From the NCBI GenBank assembly GCA_014925825.1, contig JACGCK010000511.1, positions 1-18,392 on the forward strand: 18,392 bases of DNA, in the 5' to 3' direction. Numbering within the stretch: position 1 is the stretch's first letter; each line of letters begins with the position of its first letter. Origin of the DNA: Pholiota molesta. Its lineage: Eukaryota; Basidiomycota; Agaricomycetes; Agaricales; Strophariaceae. Under the pieces are notes generated by a model. That model was not told the DNA's origin. It searched no databases and saw nothing but the letters and a program-made list of their open reading frames with translations. Both the position numbers and the translations under genes were made by a program. This document shows, one piece after another, positions 9,502 to 18,392 of this stretch.

Positions 9502-10099
9502 GATGTGTAGTAAAGGACGTTAGGGACTGGAGTCTAATCTTCTAAGGGAAGTATGCGGAGACGTGGAATAATGAGGGCAGAAAAGCAGGTACTTAGTGGC
9601 TTGAGAAGGCCCTGGTGAACACTACTACTAGTGCTGGATTAGGAAGGACCACGTGGCGCTGCCACTGGCTATACAAGGAACATTGAACGCAAATTTCTCT
9701 TTCTCTAACCACATCATCAGTCTATACTTATGCGAGTCTCCGCTTCCCAAGCAACTTTCATACTTTCTTGATGTGGAAGATTGAAGAATCCTTGTTTGAG
9801 GCGGATGGTGTCCTTAATACCACCGTTTGCCATAGTTTGTGATCAACAATTACTCTTTTCTTAGAAGTTAGGATGTACTGATTGTACGCGTCTTTGTTGT
9901 ATGCAGGCATTATAGCCACAGTTTAACAACATGTCTTCGTTATATGATCTGTCTAATGCCAAAATCCATTTCTATCATCATTTCATGGATCAGAGAATCA
10001 GTCGCCGCTGGGTTTGTGTCTGTCCCATCGAAGGATGAACTGGGTTTCGCTGTTTCAGTCTTCTCCGATACCTTTCATTATCGCAACACCCAAACATAT
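9502..10099. other. Intergenic, no gene recognised
   Basis: This stretch holds the 5' flank of the syntaxin gene and the 3' flank of the F-box gene. A CACGTG lies at 9650-9655, about 150 bp upstream of the syntaxin ATG. The small open frame at 9944-10147 has no recognisable features and overlaps the end of the F-box gene. Confidence 0.4.
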
Positions 10100-11628
10100 C
10101 TAAAACGGGAGCTCGTCAGTGCTGTTCATGGAGAAGTTTGGGCTTGACGCACTGCAAAAATCGCCTGGGCCATGATGAATGAGACGGCAAACTGCCATTG
10201 TCGCGAGATCCATGATGTCCTCCTCTTTGACATAGGAGCAGTTGATAAGTGTGACTTCAGTTATGGGTGTCGCGGTTGGAGAGTGCGTTGGGTCATTTAT
10301 TTCAGCCGGTAAGCGACTGCGAACCAAATCTACTACAGCACGTCCAGATAATCTTCCGCACCACCTCAGATCCAATTTCGCGAGAGAGGGACACAAACCA
10401 TGCGGGCCATTCATTTCCTGCAAGGTCGAGTCCATGATATCGCAATCATGGAAACGCAACATTTTTACCGATGGTAACATTGGAGGATCCTGCTGTATAC
10501 TATCGGATCAAGCCCAAGGTCACGGATCTCCAGCAGGGTGATTGGCGCTGATGCTCGTCCGAAGAATTGATTGATCCAAATGCCAACTTCAGAAGGTTGG
10601 AAATCGTCCAGCGATGAGCGGAGGAAAAGGTGACTGAGAGAGGGGACTCTGAGGTGAGGCAAGATGGCGAAAAGGTTACCCCTCCCCATCAATGTCATTG
10701 AAGCCAGGTGTGATAATCCGACGACGCGATCAGGGTCTACATTGATCTCAAAATGCTGTCCCTGGGCTTTCGGGACCTCTAGAGAAAATGTTTGAAGACT
10801 CGGAAGTTCTTCGAGCAAGTCAATGATACTGGAAAGAGATTGGGTGGTGGGGGATTGATAACTTGGAAGCTTCAACGATAGGTTTGTAATCGAAGAGGGT
10901 AAAACGTTTCGACCAGGGAGAATGTTTCGACTTATACGCAGTGTCCTGAATCGCGGTGCAGCCCCGAGTGAAGTTCGAAAGGCTACCAATTCATGTTCGT
11001 CGTTGCCTACGTCGTTGGTGTTCACTGTGAACTCTTGTGCCACGGATATGTCAACGATGCGCAATCGGGGCGCCGATTGGTTACAAGCCTGTAAAATCCG
11101 GTTGACTGGGTGTAAAGCTGTCGACTTGACCGTAAGTGCTTTCCAACGTGGTAATGCCGCAGTCAAAAGGTCTAACGTCTTGTCTAGGTTCGATACATCG
11201 TTGCCGATTTCTAAGTCGATGATGAGAGAACTGTCTTGGGATTTGTCGAGCCAGAATCGCGTGCGTTTGTAGGGGTCGCGGGCGTCGAAATTGACATAAA
11301 CATGAGACCAGACCGTCGGGATATTAGCTGCCTTTCTCCAGGTTGAACAGACATGAGATACAATTAGTGGCGTCCTAGTCCAACCATCCTGGATGCATTC
11401 CTCGAATATTGTCGCCAGTATCTCCGCAGGAAGTCGTTTCGCCAAGGTAATCATTCCCTTACAGCGTCTGATTTCTGTAAGGTGGGTTTGTTTGAGATAT
11501 TCCAACTGGCGAATCTTGGACATGAACCCTTCAATTTGCGTATTCAAGGATGTAATTTCGTGCTGATGTTGGTTGATGGTTTGATGAATCGATTCGACAT
11601 CTACGTCCCATAACATTGACGATGACAT
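10100..11628 (-). CDS. F-box-like protein with leucine-rich C-terminus
   Basis: Probable substrate-recognition subunit of an SCF ubiquitin ligase; the target is unknown. The likely start MSSSMLWDVD is at 11626-11628 (an in-frame ATG at 11734-11736 would add 36 residues without family character). An N-terminal coiled-coil stretch (HQHEITSLNTQIEGFMSKIR) is followed by the F-box-like region LAKRLPAEILATIFEECI and VSHVCSTWRKAANIPTVWSH, the form common in expanded agaricomycete F-box families. The rest is leucine-patterned and ends with LAKLDLRWCGRLSGRAVVDL and ITEVTLINCSYVKEEDIMDL, repeats resembling F-box/LRR proteins. The literal frame stops at 10465; the leucine-rich tail continues in another frame from about 10480 to 10100 as though one base were missing there. 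No intron is needed. About 508 aa if joined. Confidence 0.75.
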
Positions 11629-11736
11629 GCTGCCTTTGTCTTCTTGAATATTTGACCCCCGTTCAACCCAGCAATGCGATCTAGATTCTGCACTTCTGAT
11701 GTACAACGCTGTAATGATGTGTAAAACAACAAACAT

Positions 11737-12310
11737 TATTAGCAGGTGTCAAGGTGGCCAATAATCCTAATACATACAGCACGTTTAACCGTACGAGCTA
11801 GGAATATATCAGATCTCAGCGTTCGCTAAATCTTCTGCTGAACTGCTGTTCTTGATTGTTCTGACGATTTCTAGCATGTCAATCCTCAATGAGAGGATTG
11901 TAGTTAGTCAGATCATTCGGGCCGTGCAACAGGCACTTAAGTCAACAAGTGCAAACAAATAATGACTTTTCAGTGTTCGACGTCAAAGCATAAGCTCATC
12001 AAATATCTTCAAACCGTGGCGAAGCTGCAGCTCTCCTTTTCTTTCCTTCCTTATCATATACCCATAATATAAGGTGAATAACTTACCTTTGCACAACGCC
12101 AGTGATGACTCAGAGTGGAAGCTGTATTGACCCTTGGACCTTGGTTAAAATATACCCAATATATATGACTTGGGACAAGATGCAGACTGGCAATGTTCGA
12201 GATACTGCTGAGGCCTTTCTTCTCTTTTCTTTTCTTCTGATGGTCCCACAAGAACACTAAACTAATTTATACCAAAGAACCTAGTTTTATCCCTATATCC
12301 CGACTGTTAA
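11737..12310. other. Divergent intergenic region, no gene recognised
   Basis: This lies between the F-box gene (-) and the Ssu72 gene (+), so it probably carries both promoters. It is AT-rich, with short T/C tracts near 12035-12050 and 12210-12240. No convincing TATA box, RNA gene or protein fragment was found. Confidence 0.4.
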
Positions 12311-13455
12311 ATGGATCCCCGAAGAGCTCGCGACCCACGCCTTGGCCGAGTAGATCCTCGCCTCCAGAATACACAAGGTCAACCGACATCTGTACCAACA
12401 CCCCCTCCCGCATCACATAATCTTCCGCAAGTTACCTCCCAGAAACCTCCACAATGGGACGAAAACGGTGCCGTCAGTGTTCCACCTTCTGCGCAACCGA
12501 CGCCTCAACCTCAATCAATCGCGTCCAACAGCTCCACTTCTCAAGCGCTTCAAACCGCATCAACATCAACTTCATCTGAAACGACTACTATATATAAACC
12601 TCGAACACTTTTCTGTGTAGTTTGTGCCAGTAATCAAGCGAGTGACTACCTATTTTATTATCTTTTCCGCATTTCCTAAAGATCCCTTTTTGTCACAGAA
12701 TCGGTCAATGGAAGGGCATCATGTTCTATCGTGAGTAACTTGCGAGAACGTTCCACACAAGTGCTCACTATTTGTATTTCAGTAAGGCCGGCTATCGTGT
12801 TATATCCTATGGTACAGGTTCGGCCGTTCGTCTTCCAGGTCCTTCAATAGACAAGCCCAACATATATCCATTTGGAACGCCATACAATGTAATATATGAA
12901 GAACTAAGCAACAAAGACCTCCGTTTGTCAGTCCACAATTACTGTTCTCACCATCTATACCCCCGACTAAATTTATTCCGTCATTTAAGGTACACGGCTA
13001 ATGGATTACTGCCAATGCTGGACAGAAATCGGAATATCAAAGTAGCCCCGGAACGGTGGCAAGAGAGCAAGACTGTGGCTGACGTCGTGATCACTTGCGA
13101 AGAGCGATGTTTCGACGCGGTATGCGATGGTGAGTCAACAAGCAAGCCTCAGCAGAACATCATATTCAGACGCTATAGATTTGATGATGCGTGGAGGAGA
13201 GTTCAACAAGCCAGTTCATATCATAAATATGGAAATCAAGGATAACCACGAAGAAGCTCTTATCGCTGGAAAGGCGATGATTGACTTAGCCGAAGCAGTG
13301 AGTCAATCACATCAACTTAACCTGGATTTGCGTCGATAACGACATCCCGGCAGATCGAAGGCGCAGAGGATATCGATGAGGACATCGATAAAATCCTAGA
13401 AGTGCAGCAAGAGAAGCACCCACATAGTCTCCTTCACGCGGTGGCGTTCTACTAG
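12311..13455 (+). CDS. SSU72: Ssu72 RNA polymerase II CTD phosphatase
   Basis: Cysteine-based phosphatase that removes phosphate from Ser5/Ser7 of the RNA polymerase II C-terminal domain and works with the cleavage/polyadenylation machinery in the nucleus. Exons: 12311-12637, 12699-12730, 12783-12926, 12990-13129, 13179-13297, 13354-13455, giving 287 aa with all phases closing. The catalytic CX5R loop is C105-ASNQN-R111 in [17 protein letters not shown]. Other conserved blocks: [69 protein letters not shown] and the C-terminal [12 protein letters not shown]. The first ~97 residues are a low-complexity Pro/Ser/Thr/Gln extension beginning [19 protein letters not shown], whereas canonical Ssu72 is about 200 aa. 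Intron 12638-12698 is GC-AG and falls inside the catalytic loop. The intron 12927-12989 is 63 nt and open in frame, so it can be misread as coding. Very secure. Confidence 0.93.
12638..12698 (+). other. GC-AG intron inside the Ssu72 catalytic loop
   Basis: The donor is CAA|GCGAGT and the acceptor TCACAG. Phase-0 joining rebuilds CASNQ-NRSM, the invariant CX5R loop, so the boundary is fixed by an enzyme motif. The GT four bases downstream of the GC is in the wrong phase. Confidence 0.82.
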
Positions 13456-13642
13456 AAGTTTCAGGTCGAATCTAAGCAGACGAAAAGAAGATCAGTTGAC
13501 GTGAAATATACTCCTTTCTTGTGAGGTTCTGCATGTGAGACAGTGAGAATGTCCAGTTCAATTTAAAGCACGCAATGTAGACGCAAGAGATTGCAAGCTT
13601 GATTAGCGTGAGAAATGAAGACGCGATTGTGGAACGCGGTCG

Positions 13643-13650
13643 TATATTTA
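13643..13650 (+). promoter_or_regulatory. TATA-like element of the peroxiredoxin gene
   Basis: TATATTTA lies 61 bp before the ATG at 13711, a plausible distance for a fungal TATA box with a short leader. Confidence 0.4.
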
Positions 13651-13710
13651 TGGGCTCTCTGTGGCAGGAGCTTCCTAATCTCAAAACATATCTACATCTA
13701 TCGCGCCAAA

Positions 13711-14744
13711 ATGCCTTCTCTCCGACTTGGAAACATCGCGCCCAACTTCGAGGCTGAGACCACCGCCGGTCCCATCAAGTTCCACGAATGGATTGGCAAT
13801 TCTTGGGTACGAATGATCTTGTCAGATGTTTGTCTCGATATTCTAATATCGAAGTAATCGCAGGCTATCCTCTTTTCCCACCCTGGAGACTTCACTCCCG
13901 TCTGCACTACTGAGCTCGGTGAGGTTGCTCGTCGTGCTGACGACTTCGCGAAGCGCAACGTCAAGGTTATTGGTATCTCTGCCAACGGCCTTGACGAGCA
14001 CGAGAAGTGGGTGAAGGACATCAACGAATATGGTGGCAAGGTTGCTCCTACCGATGTTCAATTTCCTATTGTATGTCCATCAATTTCTTTTTTGCTCCCA
14101 TATAATTAACTTTTCTTCATTTTGTAGATTGCCGACCCTGACAGGAGGATTTCGACGTTATATGATATGTTGGACGAGCAAGACGCGACCAACCGCGATG
14201 CAAAGGGTCTCCCATTTACCGTACAAATATTATTCAAAACGCGTTTCTGCTATCCAATTTTAACATGTAGCATTCACAGATCCGAACCGTCTTTGTGATT
14301 GACCCCAAGAAGACCATCCGTCTCACTCTCGCTTACCCTGCCTCCACTGGACGCAACTTTGACGAGATCATCCGGTAAGCAGAGCATTTTGGCATTTCAG
14401 TCATGTTTTATGTGATTTTAATATTTTTGTTCTAGTGTGGTTGATTGTGAGCAGTAGTTTGATAGATATGATTGAACCATGATCGTGATTCCTAACTTTC
14501 TGTCCACAGCGCTTCAAATTGGTGACAAGCACCGTGTCACTACCCCGGTCAACTGGAAGAAGGGCGAAGATGTCATCGTTCATCCCACTGTCACCAACGA
14601 CGAGGCAAAGACTCTGTTCCCTGAATACAGCCAACACCTCGTAAGTATTAATCTTGATCTAATCAAGGGATTTCGGAGACAGGCGACTGACACATTTATC
14701 TGTTACAGCCATACCTTCGAACGACTCCTCTCAAGGTGGATTAA
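13711..14744 (+). CDS. 1-Cys peroxiredoxin (Prx6 type)
   Basis: Thiol peroxidase that reduces hydrogen peroxide and organic hydroperoxides; the fungal relatives are cytosolic or mitochondrial. Exons: 13711-13806, 13864-14070, 14128-14220, 14280-14374, 14436-14446, 14510-14640, 14709-14744, giving 222 aa with all phases closing. The peroxidatic cysteine is C46 in [17 protein letters not shown], and the Prx6-type C-terminal half is clear: [67 protein letters not shown] resolving cysteine of the 2-Cys class is not seen. Exon 14436-14446 is only 11 nt; without it the frame fails and the conserved VVDSLQ block is lost. The start gives [17 protein letters not shown], the normal family N-terminus. 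Close tandem neighbour of the Ssu72 gene upstream and the proteasome gene downstream, same strand. Very secure. Confidence 0.93.
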
Positions 14745-14791
14745 ATATTGAACAATGTAATAACTAGTTACGGAAGTGGATAGTTGTACAT

Positions 14792-14797
14792 AATAAA
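14792..14797 (+). terminator. Candidate polyadenylation signal of the peroxiredoxin gene
   Basis: AATAAA lies 48 bp after the stop codon at 14742-14744, in an AT-rich tail and before the next gene starts at 14967. Fungal signals are degenerate, so this is only suggestive. Confidence 0.4.
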
Positions 14798-14966
14798 TGA
14801 TTTTCAAATGAAAATACGGTGTGTTACAAGCGGATATAGGTGATAAGATATATACGAGACTGCGATCTCTGGACTGTGTGTACGCGTGCGGGGAACAATA
14901 AGGACAAATAAAGCACACGCAATAGACGGACGCGCGTCGAGGGGAAATCTAATATACCACTTCAAC

Positions 14967-15957
14967 ATGGCCAGTGCAGACGGCGGCGCATACAGGTACT
15001 TAGCTCGTCTTTCTACCGCGTTTCAATCTCATCAAAGATTACAGTTACTCCTTGACGGTCTTCTCCCCAAGTGGGAAGCTCGTTCAAATCGAACACGCTC
15101 TGGCTGCGGTAGCTCAGGGTACCACCAGTCTTGGAATCAAAGGTGCATTCGATCAACACGCCGCGATATCAGAGAGACTCAACTAGCTTCCAGCTACGAA
15201 TGGAATTGTCATTGCAACAGAGAAGAAGACCTCATCAATCCTGATTGACGATTCCGTCATTGAGAAGGTTGCTACAATCTGCCCTAACATTGGGATCGTG
15301 TACTCAGGCATGGGGCCCGATTTCGCATTCTTGTCACCAAAGCGCGGAAGAGCGCCCAAGCATACTGGAAGATCTACGGTGAATACCCACCTACACGCGT
15401 CCTCACTCAAGAAATCGCGACGGTCATGCAACAAGCAACTCAATCAGGGTAAGAGTAATCGCTGACCATATTAAATCCGACACCGTTTTAATGCGTTGCA
15501 CAGAGGTGTGAGGCCGTACGGTGTATCATTATTAGTTGCTGGATGGGATAATCACCGAGGCCCATCGCTTTATCAAGTTGATCCTTCCGGTTCTTTCTGG
15601 GCGTGGAAGGCCAGCGCCATAGGAAAAAATATGATTAACGCTAAGACCTTCCTGGAAAAACGGTGAGTAAACCATCACATCGTGTTGACCACAGTCGCAT
15701 TCCTAATTCCGCAATTTAATATCTACTATAGGTATAATGATGACATCAGTCTAGAGGATGCCATTCATACGGCACTTCTAACGCTTAAAGAAGGTTTCGA
15801 AGGGCAAATGACTGAAAAGACTATTGAAATTGGTGTGATCACTGTTCCAACGCCGGAAGAACAGGAAGAGGGAAAGATTGGGGGCGAGACTGGACGGCCG
15901 AAACCAACGTTTAGGAAATTGTCAGAAGAGGAAGTTCGTGATTATTTGGCACTATAG
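14967..15957 (+). CDS. PRE8: 20S proteasome subunit alpha type-2
   Basis: Structural alpha-ring subunit of the 20S proteasome core. Exons: 14967-14995, 15045-15142, 15194-15448, 15504-15662, 15732-15957, about 255 aa, which is normal for the family. The alpha-subunit N-terminal signature is present ([20 protein letters not shown]), followed by [109 protein letters not shown] and [19 protein letters not shown]. One frame break occurs at about 15324: after GPDF the conserved [14 protein letters not shown] runs in another frame, exactly as if one C were missing from a CC pair. Everything before and after is well conserved, so a sequence error is far likelier than a pseudogene. The C-terminal tail is acidic with an extra Gly/Pro/Lys stretch. 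Confidence 0.92.
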
Positions 15958-16847
15958 GTGCGGACGGCTACCCTTGATCCTTGTATCCATATTCTTTTTG
16001 CCTGTAGATCATGATGGAATTTTTCTGTGCTTTGTATTGTCACGGCTTTGCTAAGGTTTTCGCAAGTCCCCAATCGTCGAAATGACGCGTTTACCTTCGG
16101 GTGGTTGATTGACAGATTTGGAACCTTTGTTGGAGTTACCCCACGAACCAATTCTTTGCCTGTTTATATGATGCAATTTTGAATGAATTTCGAGTTTACA
16201 GGATCAAGCCCTCTGGGGAAACCCCACAATCCTCCGCTCATCGCTTGGCCTCCCGAGCATTTGCTGTTATGTCGAACCGCCAGAAAAGTCTATTTCCTGG
16301 ATGTGCACTCACCGCCAGCCACCGCCTCACTCACGTTATAAGTCAATCTTTGCTCTGCTCCAGGTTGCCTCGTAAGGGTCGGCACGATAATAACGATCCT
16401 CTTTTGTGGAAATATATTTCCCATAATATTTGGATAAAATTCCACCAATCCTATCAAACTTCACGGAAACCCAACTATCTGCCAAAGCCACGCGTTGTGT
16501 GCCCCAATCAAGATTTCCCTCAAAACGTGCCTTTTTTACCAAGTGATTCCAACATTATTGATTGAAGATTCGGCATCTACTAGGCGAGTGAGCGCCAAAG
16601 ATGGAATGACCCAACCTGCCGAATCTGAAACAATCTTATTCCGCCTCGACCTCCCCGCCACCAGCACGCATCACCTCATCGACAGTCGCATGACATCTCG
16701 ATTCATCTTTGCCTCCCTAATCTACCCAGAAAAACTTCTATTAGGATTATTGCGCATTTCGGTCTATAAAAGACCTCTCCAGAATGAAAGCAGAGCAACA
16801 CACCACTACTCTCTCAGTCTTCTTCACCCGCTCGATCCTCAATATCC
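15958..16847. other. 890-bp intergenic region upstream of the zinc-cluster gene
   Basis: Two open frames (16179-16565 and 16495-16851) were read but show no domain, no splice-compatible continuation and no family resemblance. The last ~150 bp look like a promoter (TATA box, then a C/T-rich leader). Nothing else was recognised. Confidence 0.45.
16765..16772 (+). promoter_or_regulatory. TATA box of the zinc-cluster gene
   Basis: TATAAAAG lies 83 bp before the ATG at 16848 and is followed by a pyrimidine-rich leader (16803-16840). This is the best TATA match in the window. Confidence 0.6.
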
Positions 16848-17617
16848 ATGAACTCGAACACAAACACCAACCCCCGCGAAATCAGGCGCATCCCTATGGC
16901 CTGCGCCGTTTGCCGTCGTCGCAAGGTCAAGGTATGTGACTGCATTCGCGATTCATAGGCGTTTACATTGCTAACGATTGGTTTCATCAGTGTCGCCCAA
17001 GTCTTTACCCGGGAATATGTCAAAGATGCGTTGAAGACAATGTCATCGACCAATGCATATTCGTCCCAGTGACCGGGTCTGGGGAAAATACGACTAACGA
17101 CGATGCCTTTCCCCCTCCACCCCACCAAGGCCATGCCTTTGCCTTTGCGGAAATATTAGCACACCCCAGCACTATGAATCGCAGTCGGTCCCTGCACAAA
17201 CCCCCCTCTATTTCGCCCCGAATCAACCCAGTGGCGATTCGCTTGACACAGCCCTCGTTCAAAACTCATACGGACGACCAGAGGCCACTTCCTACGGCCA
17301 ACAGAGTATTCATCAACAGCACCCTCCCGCTGAACATGCTGTCCGCATGGCTATTCAGCTGCCTGGCCGACTCAGGCGTATTATGGCCCGCCTCCCAGGG
17401 CCGCGGTCAATCCACCTTCGATCCTGACACACCTGCAACTAACTACCCAGTTAACTACCTTGCAAATTACAGCGATTCCCAGGGAAACAACCCCGTTAAC
17501 AACCCTACCAATAACCCCTCCAATTGGACAGGCACTACAGATGGTTATTTGTCAACGGGCTACATAGACCCAAACGGGTATGCGAGTATTTCCCACTTCG
17601 ACTCACCTTCCACTTAA
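16848..17617 (+). CDS. Small Zn2Cys6 fungal-type transcription factor
   Basis: Probable nuclear DNA-binding regulator; target genes unknown. Exons: 16848-16931 and 16991-17617, 236 aa in the literal frame. The binuclear zinc cluster is complete: C19, C22, C29, C38, C41 and C50, with the basic patch RRRKVK between the second and third cysteines. The intron splits the cluster just before C29. The rest is low complexity: Pro/His-rich at first, then an Asn/Tyr/Thr-rich tail (TNYPVNYLANYSDSQGNNP). No fungal-specific middle homology domain is visible, so it is short for the class. Between about 17228 and 17420 the literal frame reads hydrophobic and Trp/Cys-containing, unlike its flanks, while the other two frames give Gln/His/Pro- and Tyr/Pro-rich peptides more like the rest; three single missing bases would explain this. 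The domain call is firm; the middle of the protein is not. Confidence 0.8.
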
Positions 17618-18392
17618 TCGTATGCTAGAAACTATTATCCGAGTCGAGTCGACAATCGACCCGGCGAAGGCGATTCTGAGCCAAAGGAGTAAGACGCTCC
17701 GCCTGGTGTGCTACCTGCATACCTACCTCCGTGGTTGCTTCTTTTAGTTTAGCTAGTACTCGTATTTTATATTTATTGCTTCATTGCTGTGTCGTTTTGC
17801 CCTCCGCCTTACAACTTATTCTGTTGTGTTCATAATACAAAAACTTTAAGCCCTCTGCGTTCCTTCATGTGGTTCTCGGCGTCATGTTTTATCATTGACG
17901 CAGCGCTACACATGGTTCTCAACACCACAAAGTCCGAAGTACACTGCCATTTATCATCCATAGCCACGTTGAAACCACCACTAGTAACCTTATTTTCGAT
18001 CTTGATAGGTTGGCGATTCTAGATTCCCACCCTTGGTTTTTTATGTTCTCCCAATTACATCGGCGCTTTTTGAATTGGCGTTTAGGTGTGGATAAACCGA
18101 AGCTATTTAGAGTAGATCTCTCATCTATACAGGCACAATTCGCTACGGACACATAACTTGGTATAGCGTGAGATGATTGCCTCGTGCGTGCTGTCAAAAC
18201 TGAACTGACCCTGAAGCATCCACAGCAGTATAGATAAGTACGTTTTGAGTACGTTATCCTGGTAGCTCAGAATAACTGGGAAAACATCTGAAACATTCGT
18301 AGAACTCGTGTAATATTTTATCCCCGCCAGTACCTGCTGTGTAGAGTCGAACTAGTGGATGGCGATTACCCGCGGCTTTTGTCCACAGAATT
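17618..18392. other. 3' flank of the zinc-cluster gene, no gene recognised
   Basis: Open frames at 17789-18022 (+) and 17919-18197 (-) show no family features. The final ~110 bases are open in one forward frame to the window edge (through 18392), too short to judge. No repeat or RNA gene was noticed. Confidence 0.4.

Noticed and set aside
6652..9655. CACGTG E-boxes at 6652-6657 and 9650-9655 as a shared regulatory code for the trafficking genes
   Set aside because: A 6-bp palindrome is expected about four to five times in 18 kb by chance, and further copies occur (for example near 4391). There is no evidence for shared control.
10242..11272. Plus-strand open frames of 99 and 116 aa
   Set aside because: Both lie antisense to the F-box/LRR-like coding region and show no protein character.
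14436..14510. A frameshift in the peroxiredoxin gene
   Set aside because: Direct joining of exon 14374 to 14510 breaks the frame, but inserting the 11-nt microexon resolves it and restores a conserved block.
16179..16851. Two plus-strand open frames of 128 and 118 aa upstream of the zinc-cluster gene
   Set aside because: There is no recognisable motif, they overlap in different frames, and the second runs through the TATA box and leader of the zinc-cluster gene.
17919..18197. Minus-strand 92-aa open frame in the last kilobase
   Set aside because: It shows no motif and no matching splice sites, and its composition is typical of translated non-coding DNA.
1..18392. tRNA, rRNA, CRISPR array or biosynthetic gene cluster
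   Set aside because: I scanned for clover-leaf boxes, spaced repeats and signature enzymes by eye and found none. The genes are ordinary housekeeping and regulatory functions.

Overview
The window is nuclear DNA from a filamentous basidiomycete, most likely an Agaricomycete (mushroom-forming) fungus. The genes are cut by many short GT-AG introns (about 42-69 nt). Exons are often tiny. Gene spacing is tight. The proteins match fungal families, including an F-box/LRR-like protein and a Zn2Cys6 regulator of agaricomycete type. No rRNA, tRNA, CRISPR or bacterial-type operon was seen.

Layout. (1) 366-2266 (+): PLP-dependent trans-sulfuration (cystathionine gamma-synthase-like) enzyme, 13 exons. 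(2) 2527-3994 (+): two-RRM SR-type RNA-binding protein. (3) 4331-5140: gene-free block with inverted GATTTACGC-type repeats and a GC-rich alternating purine-pyrimidine run, possibly a non-autonomous transposon remnant. (4) 5141-6602 (-): LOA1/VPS66-like lysophosphatidate acyltransferase. (5) 6772-8038 (+): TVP38/TMEM64-family VTT-domain membrane protein, divergent from the acyltransferase across about 170 bp. (6) 8204-9501 (-): Ufe1/syntaxin-18 ER SNARE. (7) 10100-11628 (-): F-box-like protein with a leucine-rich C-terminus. (8) 12311-13455 (+): Ssu72 RNA polymerase II CTD phosphatase with a long N-terminal extension. (9) 13711-14744 (+): 1-Cys (Prx6-type) peroxiredoxin. (10) 14967-15957 (+): 20S proteasome alpha-2 subunit. 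(11) 16848-17617 (+): small Zn2Cys6 transcription factor.

This is mostly a housekeeping neighbourhood. Three adjacent genes (acyltransferase, Tvp38, syntaxin 18) all belong to the ER/Golgi membrane and trafficking system, but nothing in the sequence shows that they are co-regulated. I saw no defence, secondary-metabolite or other novel multi-gene system.

The most striking signal concerns sequence quality or gene integrity. At least six of the eleven genes contain points where the family-conserved reading frame jumps by exactly one missing base. One of the six is a proteasome core subunit, which should be essential. All the well-supported breaks go in the same direction, which points to systematic one-base deletions in the sequence or assembly rather than to a row of pseudogenes. 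Other points of interest are three GC-AG introns among about 52 inferred, 11-nt and 14-nt microexons, and the repeat block. Exon boundaries were deduced by hand from splice signals, phase and family conservation; no alignment software or RNA data were used.
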